5,297 bases of DNA, from NCBI GenBank assembly GCA_937871635.1, contig CALMNS010000545.1, positions 1 through 5,297 of the forward strand, read 5' to 3'. This DNA is from an uncultured Solirubrobacter sp. Its GTDB lineage: Bacteria > Actinomycetota > Thermoleophilia > Solirubrobacterales > Solirubrobacteraceae. Positions 1-5,180 of this stretch are shown piece after piece (the stretch's first letter is position 1; each line of letters opens with the position of its first letter). Below the pieces are notes generated by a model that was not told where the DNA came from, made no database searches, and was given only the letters and a program-made list of their open reading frames with translations. The position numbers and the translations under genes are program-made.

Positions 1-300
1 ATCGCTCGCGACGGCGACGCGCTCGTGGTGACCACGCCGGCGGGCAGCGGCAAGGTCAAGCGGCTGCGGCACACCGCGCAGGTCGAGCTGCGGCCGTGCG
101 GGCGGATGGGCGCCGTCGCGGCCGGCGTCGCGCCTGTCGCCGCCGAGGCGGAGATCGTGCGCGACGATGCCGAGAGCGAGCGCATGACCAGGCTGATCGC
201 CGAGAAGTACGGCCTCGAGTACCGCGTGATCATGGGCATCGAGCGCCTCGGCGGCTCCGGCGGGCACGACCGCAAGCTCCTACGGATCCGCTCGCGATGA
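1..300 (+). CDS. PPOX-class F420-dependent oxidoreductase, 3' part (start outside window)
   Basis: Only the last 99 codons are present; frame 1 is open from the first base to TGA at 298-300. The visible part has the back half of the split-barrel fold of the pyridoxamine 5'-phosphate oxidase-like family: a strand 'DALVVTT' (residues 5-12), then 'SGKVKRLRHTAQVELRPCGRMG' (about 16-37), which resembles the Rv2061-type proteins (SGKVKR..R...V...PC...G). A C-terminal helix 'MTRLIAEKYGLEYRV' (62-76) and a closing basic strand 'KLLRIRSR' follow. Members are about 130-140 residues, so roughly 35 N-terminal residues are missing. In this family the protein is a small cytoplasmic homodimer predicted to use reduced F420 (sometimes FMN or heme) for reducing an unknown substrate. 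Its stop codon overlaps the start of the NmrA-like gene, so the two are probably cotranscribed and translationally coupled. Family assignment is fairly firm; cofactor and substrate are inference. Confidence 0.82.
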   Translation: MARDGDALVVTTPAGSGKVKRLRHTAQVELRPCGRMGAVAAGVAPVAAEAEIVRDDAESERMTRLIAEKYGLEYRVIMGIERLGGSGGHDRKLLRIRSR

Positions 301-1214
301 CCGATGCCTTCGTCCTGCTGGCCGGCGCCACCGGAGACCTCGGCGGCCGCATCGCCGCCGCCCTGATCGACCGCGGCGCCACGGTCCATGCGCTGGTGCG
401 CGAACAGTCCAAGCCCGCCGACCGCGAGCGGCTCACCGCGCTGGGCGCCACCGTCGTCGCGGCCGATCTCTCAGACGTCGAGTCGGTGACCGAGGCGTGC
501 CGGGGCGCCTCGTGCGTGGTCTCGGCGCTCAGCGGCGTGCGCGAGGTGATCCTCGACGCCCAGACCGTCCTGCTTGACGCCGCCGTCCGCGCCGGTGTGC
601 CGCGCTTCATCTCCTCCGACTACTCGGCGGACTTCTTCCGGACCGAGCCCGGGCACAACCGGAACTTCGATCTGCGCCGCGAGTTCGCGGGTCGCGCGGA
701 CCGGGCGCCGATCGCGGTCACCTCGATCCTCTGCGGCGCGTTCATGGACATGCTCGGCACTGAGATGCCGATCGTCCAGCCCCGCATCCGCTCCGTCCTG
801 TACTGGAGCGACCCCGACCAACCGCTGGACTTCACCACCCGAGACGACACCGCGGCCTACACCGCCGCCGCCGCGCTGGACGACACCACCCCACGGATCC
901 TGCGCATCTCCGGTGAGACGGCGAGCGCGCGCACGATCGCCGCGGCCATGACCCAGGCCAGGGGCAGGCGCTACCGCACGCTCCCGGCGGGCACCACCGG
1001 GAGCCTGAAGGCGCTGATTCCGGTGGTCAAGGCGCTCGCAGCGGACAAGCCGGACCCGACCTTCCCCGCCTGGCAGGGCATGCAGTACTCCTACGACATG
1101 TTCAGCGGAGGCGCGCAGCTTGAGTCGCTCGACAACGACCGGTATCCGGACCTGCGCTGGACCACCCTCCTCGACCGGTTCACCGGCGGGCACCTGCCAG
1201 GCGCGGCGCCCTGA
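297..1214 (+). CDS. NmrA-like / isoflavone reductase-like NAD(P)-binding protein
   Basis: A 305-residue atypical short-chain dehydrogenase. The N-terminus is a Rossmann fold: 'VLLAGATGDLGG' at residues 6-17 gives the GxxGxxG dinucleotide loop (G10, G13, G16), and 'HALVRE' at 31-36 places Arg35 after the second strand, as in NADPH binders. 'ATVVAADLSD' (51-60) is the acidic strand-loop of the fold. 'VPRFISSDYSADFF' (101-114) and 'GHNRNFDLRREF' (119-130) match the plant isoflavone/phenylcoumaran benzylic ether reductase-like branch, where the second element lies by the active site and substrate. The C-terminal 'YPDLRWTTLLDRF' (283-295) is also typical. The start was chosen at ATG 297 because it overlaps the upstream TGA (ATGA) and puts the glycine loop at residue 10; the same frame is open back to position 96, but that would run inside the PPOX gene. 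There is no strong ribosome site, consistent with coupling. Function could be reduction of an aromatic or quinone-like compound, or NADP(H) sensing as in fungal NmrA; the sequence does not decide. Confidence 0.88.
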   Translation: MTDAFVLLAGATGDLGGRIAAALIDRGATVHALVREQSKPADRERLTALGATVVAADLSDVESVTEACRGASCVVSALSGVREVILDAQTVLLDAAVRAGVPRFISSDYSADFFRTEPGHNRNFDLRREFAGRADRAPIAVTSILCGAFMDMLGTEMPIVQPRIRSVLYWSDPDQPLDFTTRDDTAAYTAAAALDDTTPRILRISGETASARTIAAAMTQARGRRYRTLPAGTTGSLKALIPVVKALAADKPDPTFPAWQGMQYSYDMFSGGAQLESLDNDRYPDLRWTTLLDRFTGGHLPGAAP

Positions 1215-1232
1215 GCGCGCGGTTGACGCGCT
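1214..1232. terminator. Possible weak terminator hairpin in convergent gap
   Basis: AGCGCG (1214-1219) and CGCGCT (1227-1232) form a perfect 6-bp G/C-rich stem with a 7-base loop, starting at the last base of the NmrA-like stop codon. It lacks a T-run on either strand, so it is at best a weak or bidirectional stem typical of high-GC genomes. Its placement between two convergent genes is the main support. Confidence 0.3.
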
Positions 1233-1258
1233 AGGGGCGCCCATCGCTCACCGGGCGG

Positions 1259-1286
1259 CTTCGTCAGTCGCCGGCGGCCAACGAAG
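1259..1286. terminator. Possible bidirectional terminator stem downstream of the TetR gene
   Basis: CTTCGT (1259-1264) pairs with ACGAAG (1281-1286), closing a 16-base G/C-rich loop that can hold a further 3-bp GCC/GGC stem. It sits 5 bases past the TetR stop on the minus strand and at the far end of the convergent gap from the NmrA-like gene. No T-tract follows on either strand. The two stems at 1214-1232 and 1259-1286 are the only structure seen in this 77-base gap. Confidence 0.3.
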
Positions 1287-1291
1287 ATGGC

Positions 1292-1948
1292 CTATCGGCC
1301 GCTGACCCCGCTGAGGATGAGCGCCAGGGCGTCGCGGGCCGGCGGATCGCCGGGGAGGGGCGAAGTGCCGGGCCGCGCGGCGAGGCCGTCGATGACCAGC
1401 GCCAGCATGCGCCGCCACAGCTCGGGGCTCACCGGCCGCGCGCTGTCCATGACGGCGCCAACCATCACGGGGATGATCGCCATGTCCCCTACGCCGAGGT
1501 CCGCGCGCAGGGTCCCGTCGGCCTGGGCGCGGCGCACGAGCTCGGCCACCACGGGCTGGATGCGTCCCTGCGCCCGCGCGGCGAGCTCGGTGCCGCCGCC
1601 GCGCGACATGAACTCGCGCAGACCGCGGTCGTCGGCCTGCATCTCGAACACCCCGAGCAGGAACGAGGTGAGGCCTTCCCACGCGTCCTGGACCTCGAGT
1701 GCCGCGTCAGCGAGCGCCACGACCGCTTCGACGCGCTCGACGAACAGGGCCTCCCAGAGCTGTTCCTTGAGCGGATAGCGCCGGTACACCGTCCCGACCG
1801 CCACCTCCGCCTCGCGGGCGATCTCGTCGTGGCTCACTCCGAGGCCCCGCTCCGTCAGGAGCTTGCGCGCCGCCGCGAGGATGCGCTGGCGGTTCAGCTC
1901 AGCGTCGCGACGCAGCGGCCGTTCGGGGGAGTTGGCCTGGTCGCTCAT
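1292..1948 (-). CDS. TetR/AcrR-family transcriptional regulator
   Basis: A 218-residue protein of usual TetR length. Residues 17-65 form the N-terminal DNA-binding domain: helix 1 'ELNRQRILAAARKLLTERG' (17-35), then the helix-turn-helix 'VSHDEIAREAEVAVGTVYRRYPLKEQLW' (38-65), with the characteristic 'GTVYRRYPLKEQL' recognition helix and following turn. The C-terminal part has the 'LREFMSRGGG...ARAQGRIQPVVAELVRRAQADGTLRAD.GVGDMAII' pattern (110-159) seen in the SbtR-like C-terminal ligand/dimer domain. It is expected to act as a homodimeric repressor released by a small ligand. It lies 84 bases downstream of the LLM gene on the same strand, so it may be the last gene of that operon or have its own promoter (TAGTGT at 1958-1963). 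ATG 1948 is the only Met before the HTH; no good ribosome site precedes it. Probable targets are its own cluster and the divergent spacer at 3970-4006, which is inference from position. Confidence 0.93.
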   Translation of the reverse strand: MSDQANSPERPLRRDAELNRQRILAAARKLLTERGLGVSHDEIAREAEVAVGTVYRRYPLKEQLWEALFVERVEAVVALADAALEVQDAWEGLTSFLLGVFEMQADDRGLREFMSRGGGTELAARAQGRIQPVVAELVRRAQADGTLRADLGVGDMAIIPVMVGAVMDSARPVSPELWRRMLALVIDGLAARPGTSPLPGDPPARDALALILSGVSGR

Positions 1949-1957
1949 CGCCCGCGG

Positions 1958-1963
1958 ACACTA
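1958..1963 (-). promoter_or_regulatory. Candidate -10 box (TAGTGT) before TetR gene
   Basis: On the minus strand TAGTGT matches the TANNNT -10 consensus of high-GC Gram-positive bacteria and ends 9 bases before the TetR start codon. No TTGACA-like -35 is visible at 16-18 bases. If used, the transcript would be nearly leaderless, which fits the absence of a Shine-Dalgarno sequence. Such a short motif can occur by chance. Confidence 0.3.
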
Positions 1964-1984
1964 GGGATACGATCACCTCGCGGC

Positions 1985-2002
1985 GGCCGGCCGGCCGGCC
2001 GG
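1985..2002. repeat. Tandem GGCC tract
   Basis: Four and a half uninterrupted copies of GGCC in the 84-base gap between the LLM stop and the TetR start. The tract is self-complementary. A shorter GGCC run (2059-2068) lies inside the 3' end of the LLM gene, and the two could also pair with each other. It may act as a stem that separates the LLM and TetR transcripts, or be a slippage-prone simple repeat. Confidence 0.6.
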
Positions 2003-2014
2003 CAGCTCGACCAT

Positions 2015-2026
2015 CCTGGGATCCGG
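2015..2026 (+). repeat. 12-base direct repeat, copy A (CCTGGGATCCGG)
   Basis: Lies 6 bases beyond the 3' end of the LLM gene. An identical 12-mer is found at 3076-3087, 8 bases before the LLM start, so the pair closely brackets that gene. The match does not extend in either direction. Confidence 0.45.
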
Positions 2027-2032
2027 GTCGGG

Positions 2033-3067
2033 CTAGGCGGTGGCCGCCGCGACCGGGCGGCCGGCCGGCTCGAGCGCGAAGGCCTCGGCCAGCAGCTCGT
2101 ACGAGCGCCGGCGGGCCTCGTGGGAGTGCATGATGCTCACCGCGATGACCTCCTCGGCGGCGTACTCGTCGGCGAGGGCCTCGAGCTGCGCCCGCACGGA
2201 ATCCGGCGTGCCCAGGATCTCGCGGCGCCCGGGGCTCGGCGCGAGCGGGTCCACGCCCTCCGAGATGAGGAAGCGGATCGCCGTCTCGGGCGTGGGCACC
2301 GCGACGAGCCGACCGAGGCGCATGAGCCGGAAGACCATCCGGCTGCTCGTCGCGAGGCGGGCGGCCTCCTCGTCGGAGTCGGCGACGATCACCCAGGCGG
2401 CCACGGCCTGGCGCGGGGACCCGGCCCGGCGGTCGCCGTCGGCGAAGCCCGCCCGGTACTCCCCCGCGATGGTGGCCCCGCCGGGGTTGATGAAGTCCGC
2501 AAAGGCGTAGCCGATCCCGAGCTGGGCGGCCCACAGCGCGCTCTGGGCGCTCGAGCCGAGCAGCCAGGGCACGGGGCGTTCGGGCGAGCCGGGCAGGTCG
2601 GCCAGCCGGCCGAACGGGTGGCCGTCGGGGAAGTCGCCCTCGAGGTAGGCGAGGAGCTCGGCCAGCTGCGCCGGGAAGTCGTCGGGCGCCGCGGCGCGGC
2701 GGTCGCGCTGGAGGGCGTGCGCGGTCATCGGGTCGGTCCCCGACGCCCGGCCGATCCCGAGGTCGATCCGGTCCGGGAACAGGCCGGCGAGAATGGAGAA
2801 CGTCTCGGCCACCTTGAGCGGCGAGTAGTGCGGCAGCATCACGCCGCCCGAGCCGACCCGCAGGCGCTCCGTCGCGGCGGCGATCGGCCCGATCAGGGCC
2901 TCGGGCGAAGCGCCGGCGACCGCCCCGCCGCCGTGGTGCTCGGCCACCCAGTAGCGGTGATAGCCCAGCCGGTCGGCCAGGCGCGCCAGGTCGATCGACC
3001 GGCGCAGCGCCTCGGCGCTGGGGACGCCCTCGGGGACGGGGGACTGGTCGAGGACGGAGAGCCTCAC
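2033..3067 (-). CDS. LLM-class flavin-dependent oxidoreductase (luciferase-like, group 1)
   Basis: A 344-residue protein with the luciferase-like TIM-barrel fold. It begins 'MRLSVLDQSPVPEG' (1-14), the hallmark of the group 1/YhbW-MsnO8 branch, followed by 'LARLADRLGYHRYWVAEHH' (27-45) with the conserved AEHH (42-45), 'LRVGSGGVMLPHYSPLKVAE' (69-88), 'PDRIDLGIGRASGTDP' (98-113), 'WLLGSSAQSALWAAQLG' (168-184) for flavin phosphate binding, and a late 'REILGTPDSVRAQLE' (282-296). Proteins of this branch are cytoplasmic and use FMNH2 or F420; many have no known substrate. The start is GTG at 3067, whose last two bases are in the TGA of the upstream dioxygenase gene (GTGA), so translation is probably coupled. 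Length and motifs are complete; there is no sign of damage. Monooxygenase activity on an aromatic or aliphatic substrate of the same pathway as the dioxygenase is plausible but inferred from context alone. Confidence 0.93.
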   Translation of the reverse strand: MRLSVLDQSPVPEGVPSAEALRRSIDLARLADRLGYHRYWVAEHHGGGAVAGASPEALIGPIAAATERLRVGSGGVMLPHYSPLKVAETFSILAGLFPDRIDLGIGRASGTDPMTAHALQRDRRAAAPDDFPAQLAELLAYLEGDFPDGHPFGRLADLPGSPERPVPWLLGSSAQSALWAAQLGIGYAFADFINPGGATIAGEYRAGFADGDRRAGSPRQAVAAWVIVADSDEEAARLATSSRMVFRLMRLGRLVAVPTPETAIRFLISEGVDPLAPSPGRREILGTPDSVRAQLEALADEYAAEEVIAVSIMHSHEARRRSYELLAEAFALEPAGRPVAAATA

Positions 3068-3969
3068 GCCGGGGCCCTGGGATCCGGCAGCGGCGTCAGC
3101 AGCGCCTCGAGCCGCTCGCGCGCGGGCTCGAAGCGCGGCGGCAGGATGATCCTGCGCCCGAGCTCCTCGAGCGGTGAGTCGACGGTGAAGCCCGGGCCGT
3201 CGTCGGCGATCTCGAAGAGCACGCCGCTCGGCTCACGGAAGTAGATCGAGTGGAAGTAGCGGCGGTCGATGATGCCGGAGGTGGAGACCCCGGCCTCGGC
3301 CAGCGTGCGCTCCCAGCGCGGGTGCTCGGCCACCGAGGTGCCCCACGCGACGTGGTGCACGACCCCGCCGCACTGGCGGCCGCGCTCGGCCGGTGGCGGG
3401 TCGTAGGCGATCCAGCCGCCGCGCGCCTCGCCGCGCAGCTCCCAGGTGGCGTCCCCGACCGGGGCCGCGCCGAGGACCTGCTCGAGGAGCGCGCCCGAGC
3501 GCGCCGGATCGCTCGCGTAGGCGCGCACGCCCTCGAAGCCCTGGAGCGCGTGCTCGGCCGGGACCTCCGGGTGCTGGGCGACCAGCGGCGCGTCGCCCGT
3601 CGTGTCGACCACGAGCTGATGGTGCAGGCCCTCCGGGTCGGTGAACGCCACCGTGCCCGCTTCGAGGGTGGCGCCGTCGATGCGGTCGGCCCAGAAGTCG
3701 AGCGCGGCAGGCGAGCCGACGCGTGACACGATCGTGTGCACCATCCCGTCCCCGGCCCGCCCCGGCTTGGCTCGGGGATACTCGAAGAAGGTCAGCTCGG
3801 AGCCCGGGCGCGCGCGCTCGTCCGCGTAGAAGAGGTGGTAGACGGACGGATCGTCCTGGTTGACCGTCTTGGCCACGAGCCGCAGGCCGAGGACCTGCGT
3901 GTAGAAGTCCAGGTTGCGCCGGGCGTCGCCCGTGATGGCGGAGATGTGATGGATGCCGTCGAGTCGCAT
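3064..3969 (-). CDS. Two-domain VOC-family ring-cleaving dioxygenase (MhqO-like)
   Basis: A 301-residue protein with two vicinal-oxygen-chelate (glyoxalase/extradiol dioxygenase) domains. Domain 1 starts at the N-terminus with 'GIHHISAITGDARRNLDFYTQVLGLRLV' (5-32); domain 2 begins near 'GFEGVRAYASDP' (144-155). Likely metal ligands are His7 or His8, His205 or His206 in 'GVVHHVAWG' (202-210), and Glu253 in 'REPSGVLFEIADDGPGF' (245-261), the typical His-His-Glu set that binds Fe(II) or Mn(II). The signature 'YFHSIYFREPSGVLFEIA' (238-255) is characteristic of the MhqO/putative ring-cleaving dioxygenase group. In Bacillus, MhqO belongs to a quinone-stress regulon and is thought to cleave hydroquinone-type rings; transfer of that role here is inference. 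ATG 3969 was chosen because it puts the VOC strand at residue 5; no Shine-Dalgarno sequence precedes it. It leads a minus-strand operon with the LLM gene and diverges from the alcohol dehydrogenase gene. Confidence 0.92.
   Translation of the reverse strand: MRLDGIHHISAITGDARRNLDFYTQVLGLRLVAKTVNQDDPSVYHLFYADERARPGSELTFFEYPRAKPGRAGDGMVHTIVSRVGSPAALDFWADRIDGATLEAGTVAFTDPEGLHHQLVVDTTGDAPLVAQHPEVPAEHALQGFEGVRAYASDPARSGALLEQVLGAAPVGDATWELRGEARGGWIAYDPPPAERGRQCGGVVHHVAWGTSVAEHPRWERTLAEAGVSTSGIIDRRYFHSIYFREPSGVLFEIADDGPGFTVDSPLEELGRRIILPPRFEPARERLEALLTPLPDPRAPA
3076..3087 (+). repeat. 12-base direct repeat, copy B (CCTGGGATCCGG)
   Basis: Identical to 2015-2026. This copy lies in the last codons of the dioxygenase gene (encoding Leu-Pro-Asp-Pro-Arg on the minus strand), just before the GTG start of the LLM gene. 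Confidence 0.45.
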
Positions 3970-3987
3970 GGTTGCGTGATCAACGAT
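3968..3987. promoter_or_regulatory. Imperfect inverted repeat, candidate operator in divergent spacer
   Basis: Two 7-base arms, AT-G-GTTG (3968-3974) and CAAC-G-AT (3981-3987), match at 6 of 7 positions around a 6-base gap. The 20-bp element covers the dioxygenase start codon on the minus strand and overlaps the -10-like TATCGT, so a bound dimer would block that promoter, and perhaps also the dehydrogenase in the other direction. Size and symmetry suit a TetR-type dimer, and a TetR gene is in the same cluster. No second copy was found upstream of the TetR gene. Confidence 0.4.
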
Positions 3988-3988
3988 A
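3983..3988 (-). promoter_or_regulatory. Candidate -10 box (TATCGT) before dioxygenase gene
   Basis: TATCGT on the minus strand fits TANNNT and ends 13 bases before the dioxygenase ATG. No -35 hexamer is evident; the expected position falls inside the start of the divergent dehydrogenase gene. A start of transcription about 6-7 bases downstream would leave a leader of only about six bases, in line with the missing Shine-Dalgarno. Confidence 0.35.
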
Positions 3989-3992
3989 GCGC

Positions 3993-3998
3993 GGAGGT
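3993..3998 (+). promoter_or_regulatory. Ribosome binding site GGAGGT of the alcohol dehydrogenase gene
   Basis: A near-perfect Shine-Dalgarno, 8 bases before ATG 4007 and 14 before the second in-frame ATG at 4013. It favours 4007 as the start. A second, weaker AGGT at 4000-4003 is 9 bases before ATG 4013, because AGGTC is repeated in tandem here. Confidence 0.75.
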
Positions 3999-4006
3999 CA
4001 GGTCAG

Positions 4007-5110
4007 ATGCGGATGCGTGCGGCGGTGCTCGAGGAGTTCGGGCAGCCCCTCGAGGTGCAGGAGGTCGACCTGGCCGAGCCGGCGGCCGGCGAGGTGCTCG
4101 TCCGCCTCGAGGCGTGCGGCGTCTGCCACACGGACATGTACACGGCGTCAGGCGCCGACCCGTCGGGCTACGCTCCCGCGGTCCTCGGCCACGAGGGGGC
4201 CGGGATCGTCGAGTCGGTGGGCGCGGAGGTCACGAGCCTCGCGCCGGGCGACCACGTGGTGACCCTCTTCTCCCCGCAATGCCGCGAGTGCGTCCACTGC
4301 CTGAGCGACCGGACGAACCTGTGCCTCGCGATCCGCGAGCAGCAGAACCTGGGCTACCTGCCCGACGGCACCACCCGGCTCTCGCGCGACGGCGAGCCCA
4401 TCCGCCACTTCATGGGGACGAGCACCTTCGCGGAGTACACGGTCATGCCGGAGATCGCGCTGGCCAAGGTCTCCCCGGAGGCGCCGCACGACCGGGCCTG
4501 CCTGTTCGCGTGCGGTCTCTCCACCGGGCTGGGCGCCGCGATGAACACCGCCAAGGTCCAGGCCGGCTCCACCTGCGTGGTCTTCGGCGCCGGGATGGTC
4601 GGCCTCGGGGCGGTCGCCGGCTGCCGCCTGCAGGGCGCGGAGCGGATCGTCTGCGTCGACCTCTCCGAGGAGCGCCTGGCCCTGGCCCGCGGGCAGGGCG
4701 CGACGGACACCTGGGTCGGCGGCGAGAGCGTCGTCGAGCGGGTGCTCGAGGAGACGGGCGGCTTCGGGGCCGACTACACCTTCGAGGCCACGGGACTCGT
4801 CCAGGTGATGCGCCAGGCCGTGGAGTCGGCGCGGATGGGTTGGGGCCTGTGCACGGTGACCGGCGTGGCCGGCAAGGGCGAGACGCTCGAGGTCGTCCCG
4901 CGCTACCTGATCACGGGACGTCGCATCGCGGGCTCCTCCTTCGGCGGCGTCAAGGGCCGCGACCAGGTGCCGCAGCTCGTCCAGCGCTACCTCGACGGGG
5001 ACATCGACGTGGACGCCTTCGTCTCGCACCGGCTCACGCTCGACGAGGTCAACCGCGGCTTCGACCTCATGCACGCCCAGGACGGGATCCGCTCGGTCAT
5101 CGCGATGTGA
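4007..5110 (+). CDS. Zinc-dependent alcohol dehydrogenase, class III (FrmA/ADH5)-like
   Basis: A 367-residue medium-chain dehydrogenase, collinear with class III enzymes, which oxidise S-hydroxymethylglutathione. Catalytic zinc ligands are Cys40 in 'CGVCHTD', His62-Glu63 in 'GHEGAG' and Cys169; structural zinc ligands are Cys92, Cys95, Cys98 and Cys106. The NAD loop is 'GAGMVG' (194-199), and Asp218 after the next strand points to NAD rather than NADP. Class III features include Thr42, Asp51, Arg110 (equivalent to human Arg115), 'PDGTTR' (119-124), 'FMGTSTFAEYTV' (135-146), 'ITGRRIAGSSFGGVKGR' (302-318) and Arg362. Odd points: the family Glu after 'DP' (human Glu57) is Ser53, the 'QGKG' segment reads 'QNLG', and the residue in the place of the lysine before 'GWG' is Met277. 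These suggest a thiol other than glutathione, or a plain alcohol. ATG 4007 has the better ribosome site, but the family N-terminus 'MRAAVL' begins at ATG 4013. The gene is divergent from the dioxygenase gene, 37 bases away. Exact substrate is unknown. Confidence 0.93.
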   Translation: MRMRAAVLEEFGQPLEVQEVDLAEPAAGEVLVRLEACGVCHTDMYTASGADPSGYAPAVLGHEGAGIVESVGAEVTSLAPGDHVVTLFSPQCRECVHCLSDRTNLCLAIREQQNLGYLPDGTTRLSRDGEPIRHFMGTSTFAEYTVMPEIALAKVSPEAPHDRACLFACGLSTGLGAAMNTAKVQAGSTCVVFGAGMVGLGAVAGCRLQGAERIVCVDLSEERLALARGQGATDTWVGGESVVERVLEETGGFGADYTFEATGLVQVMRQAVESARMGWGLCTVTGVAGKGETLEVVPRYLITGRRIAGSSFGGVKGRDQVPQLVQRYLDGDIDVDAFVSHRLTLDEVNRGFDLMHAQDGIRSVIAM

Positions 5111-5164
5111 GACCGGAGGCCACGTCGGGCGCAGTTTCGTGAGAACCTGCTCATCGGGCTGGGT

Positions 5165-5170
5165 TAGCGT
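5165..5170 (+). promoter_or_regulatory. Candidate -10 box (TAGCGT) before the last gene
   Basis: TAGCGT fits TANNNT and ends 10 bases before ATG 5181. No convincing -35 is seen. It lies in the 70-base gap after the dehydrogenase stop; no clear terminator hairpin was found in that gap. Confidence 0.3.
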
Positions 5171-5180
5171 CGAGGCCCCC

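Noticed and set aside
96..296. Upstream extension of the NmrA-like frame to ATG 96
   Set aside because: It would add 67 Arg-rich residues before the Rossmann strand and overlap the PPOX gene; ATG 297 gives the family-typical N-terminus.
471..1244. 257-codon minus-strand frame opposite the NmrA-like gene
   Set aside because: Antisense to a gene with clear Rossmann and NmrA motifs; protein is Gly/Arg/Val-rich without any motif.
1973..2014. 13-codon minus-strand frame between the LLM and TetR genes, as a possible leader peptide
   Set aside because: Its sequence (MVELPAGRPAAAR) merely follows the GGCC repeat, the AGG before it is too close to its ATG to serve as a ribosome site, and there is no attenuator-like structure tied to it.
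1829..3244. 471-codon open frame on the + strand opposite the TetR, LLM and dioxygenase genes
   Set aside because: It is antisense to three well-supported genes, is rich in Arg, Gly, Ala and repeats such as RRGGDR, and shows no domain. Long antisense frames are expected when the third codon position is almost always G or C.
3736..5142. 468-codon + strand frame overlapping the dehydrogenase gene in another phase
   Set aside because: It runs antisense through the dioxygenase and then out of phase through the dehydrogenase, with low-complexity Arg/Gly/Pro composition and no family motif. The dehydrogenase frame carries all zinc and NAD motifs.
5111..5180. Terminator after the dehydrogenase gene
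   Set aside because: Only a 4-bp CACG/CGTG pairing (5121-5124 with 5138-5141) and no T-run; too weak to call.
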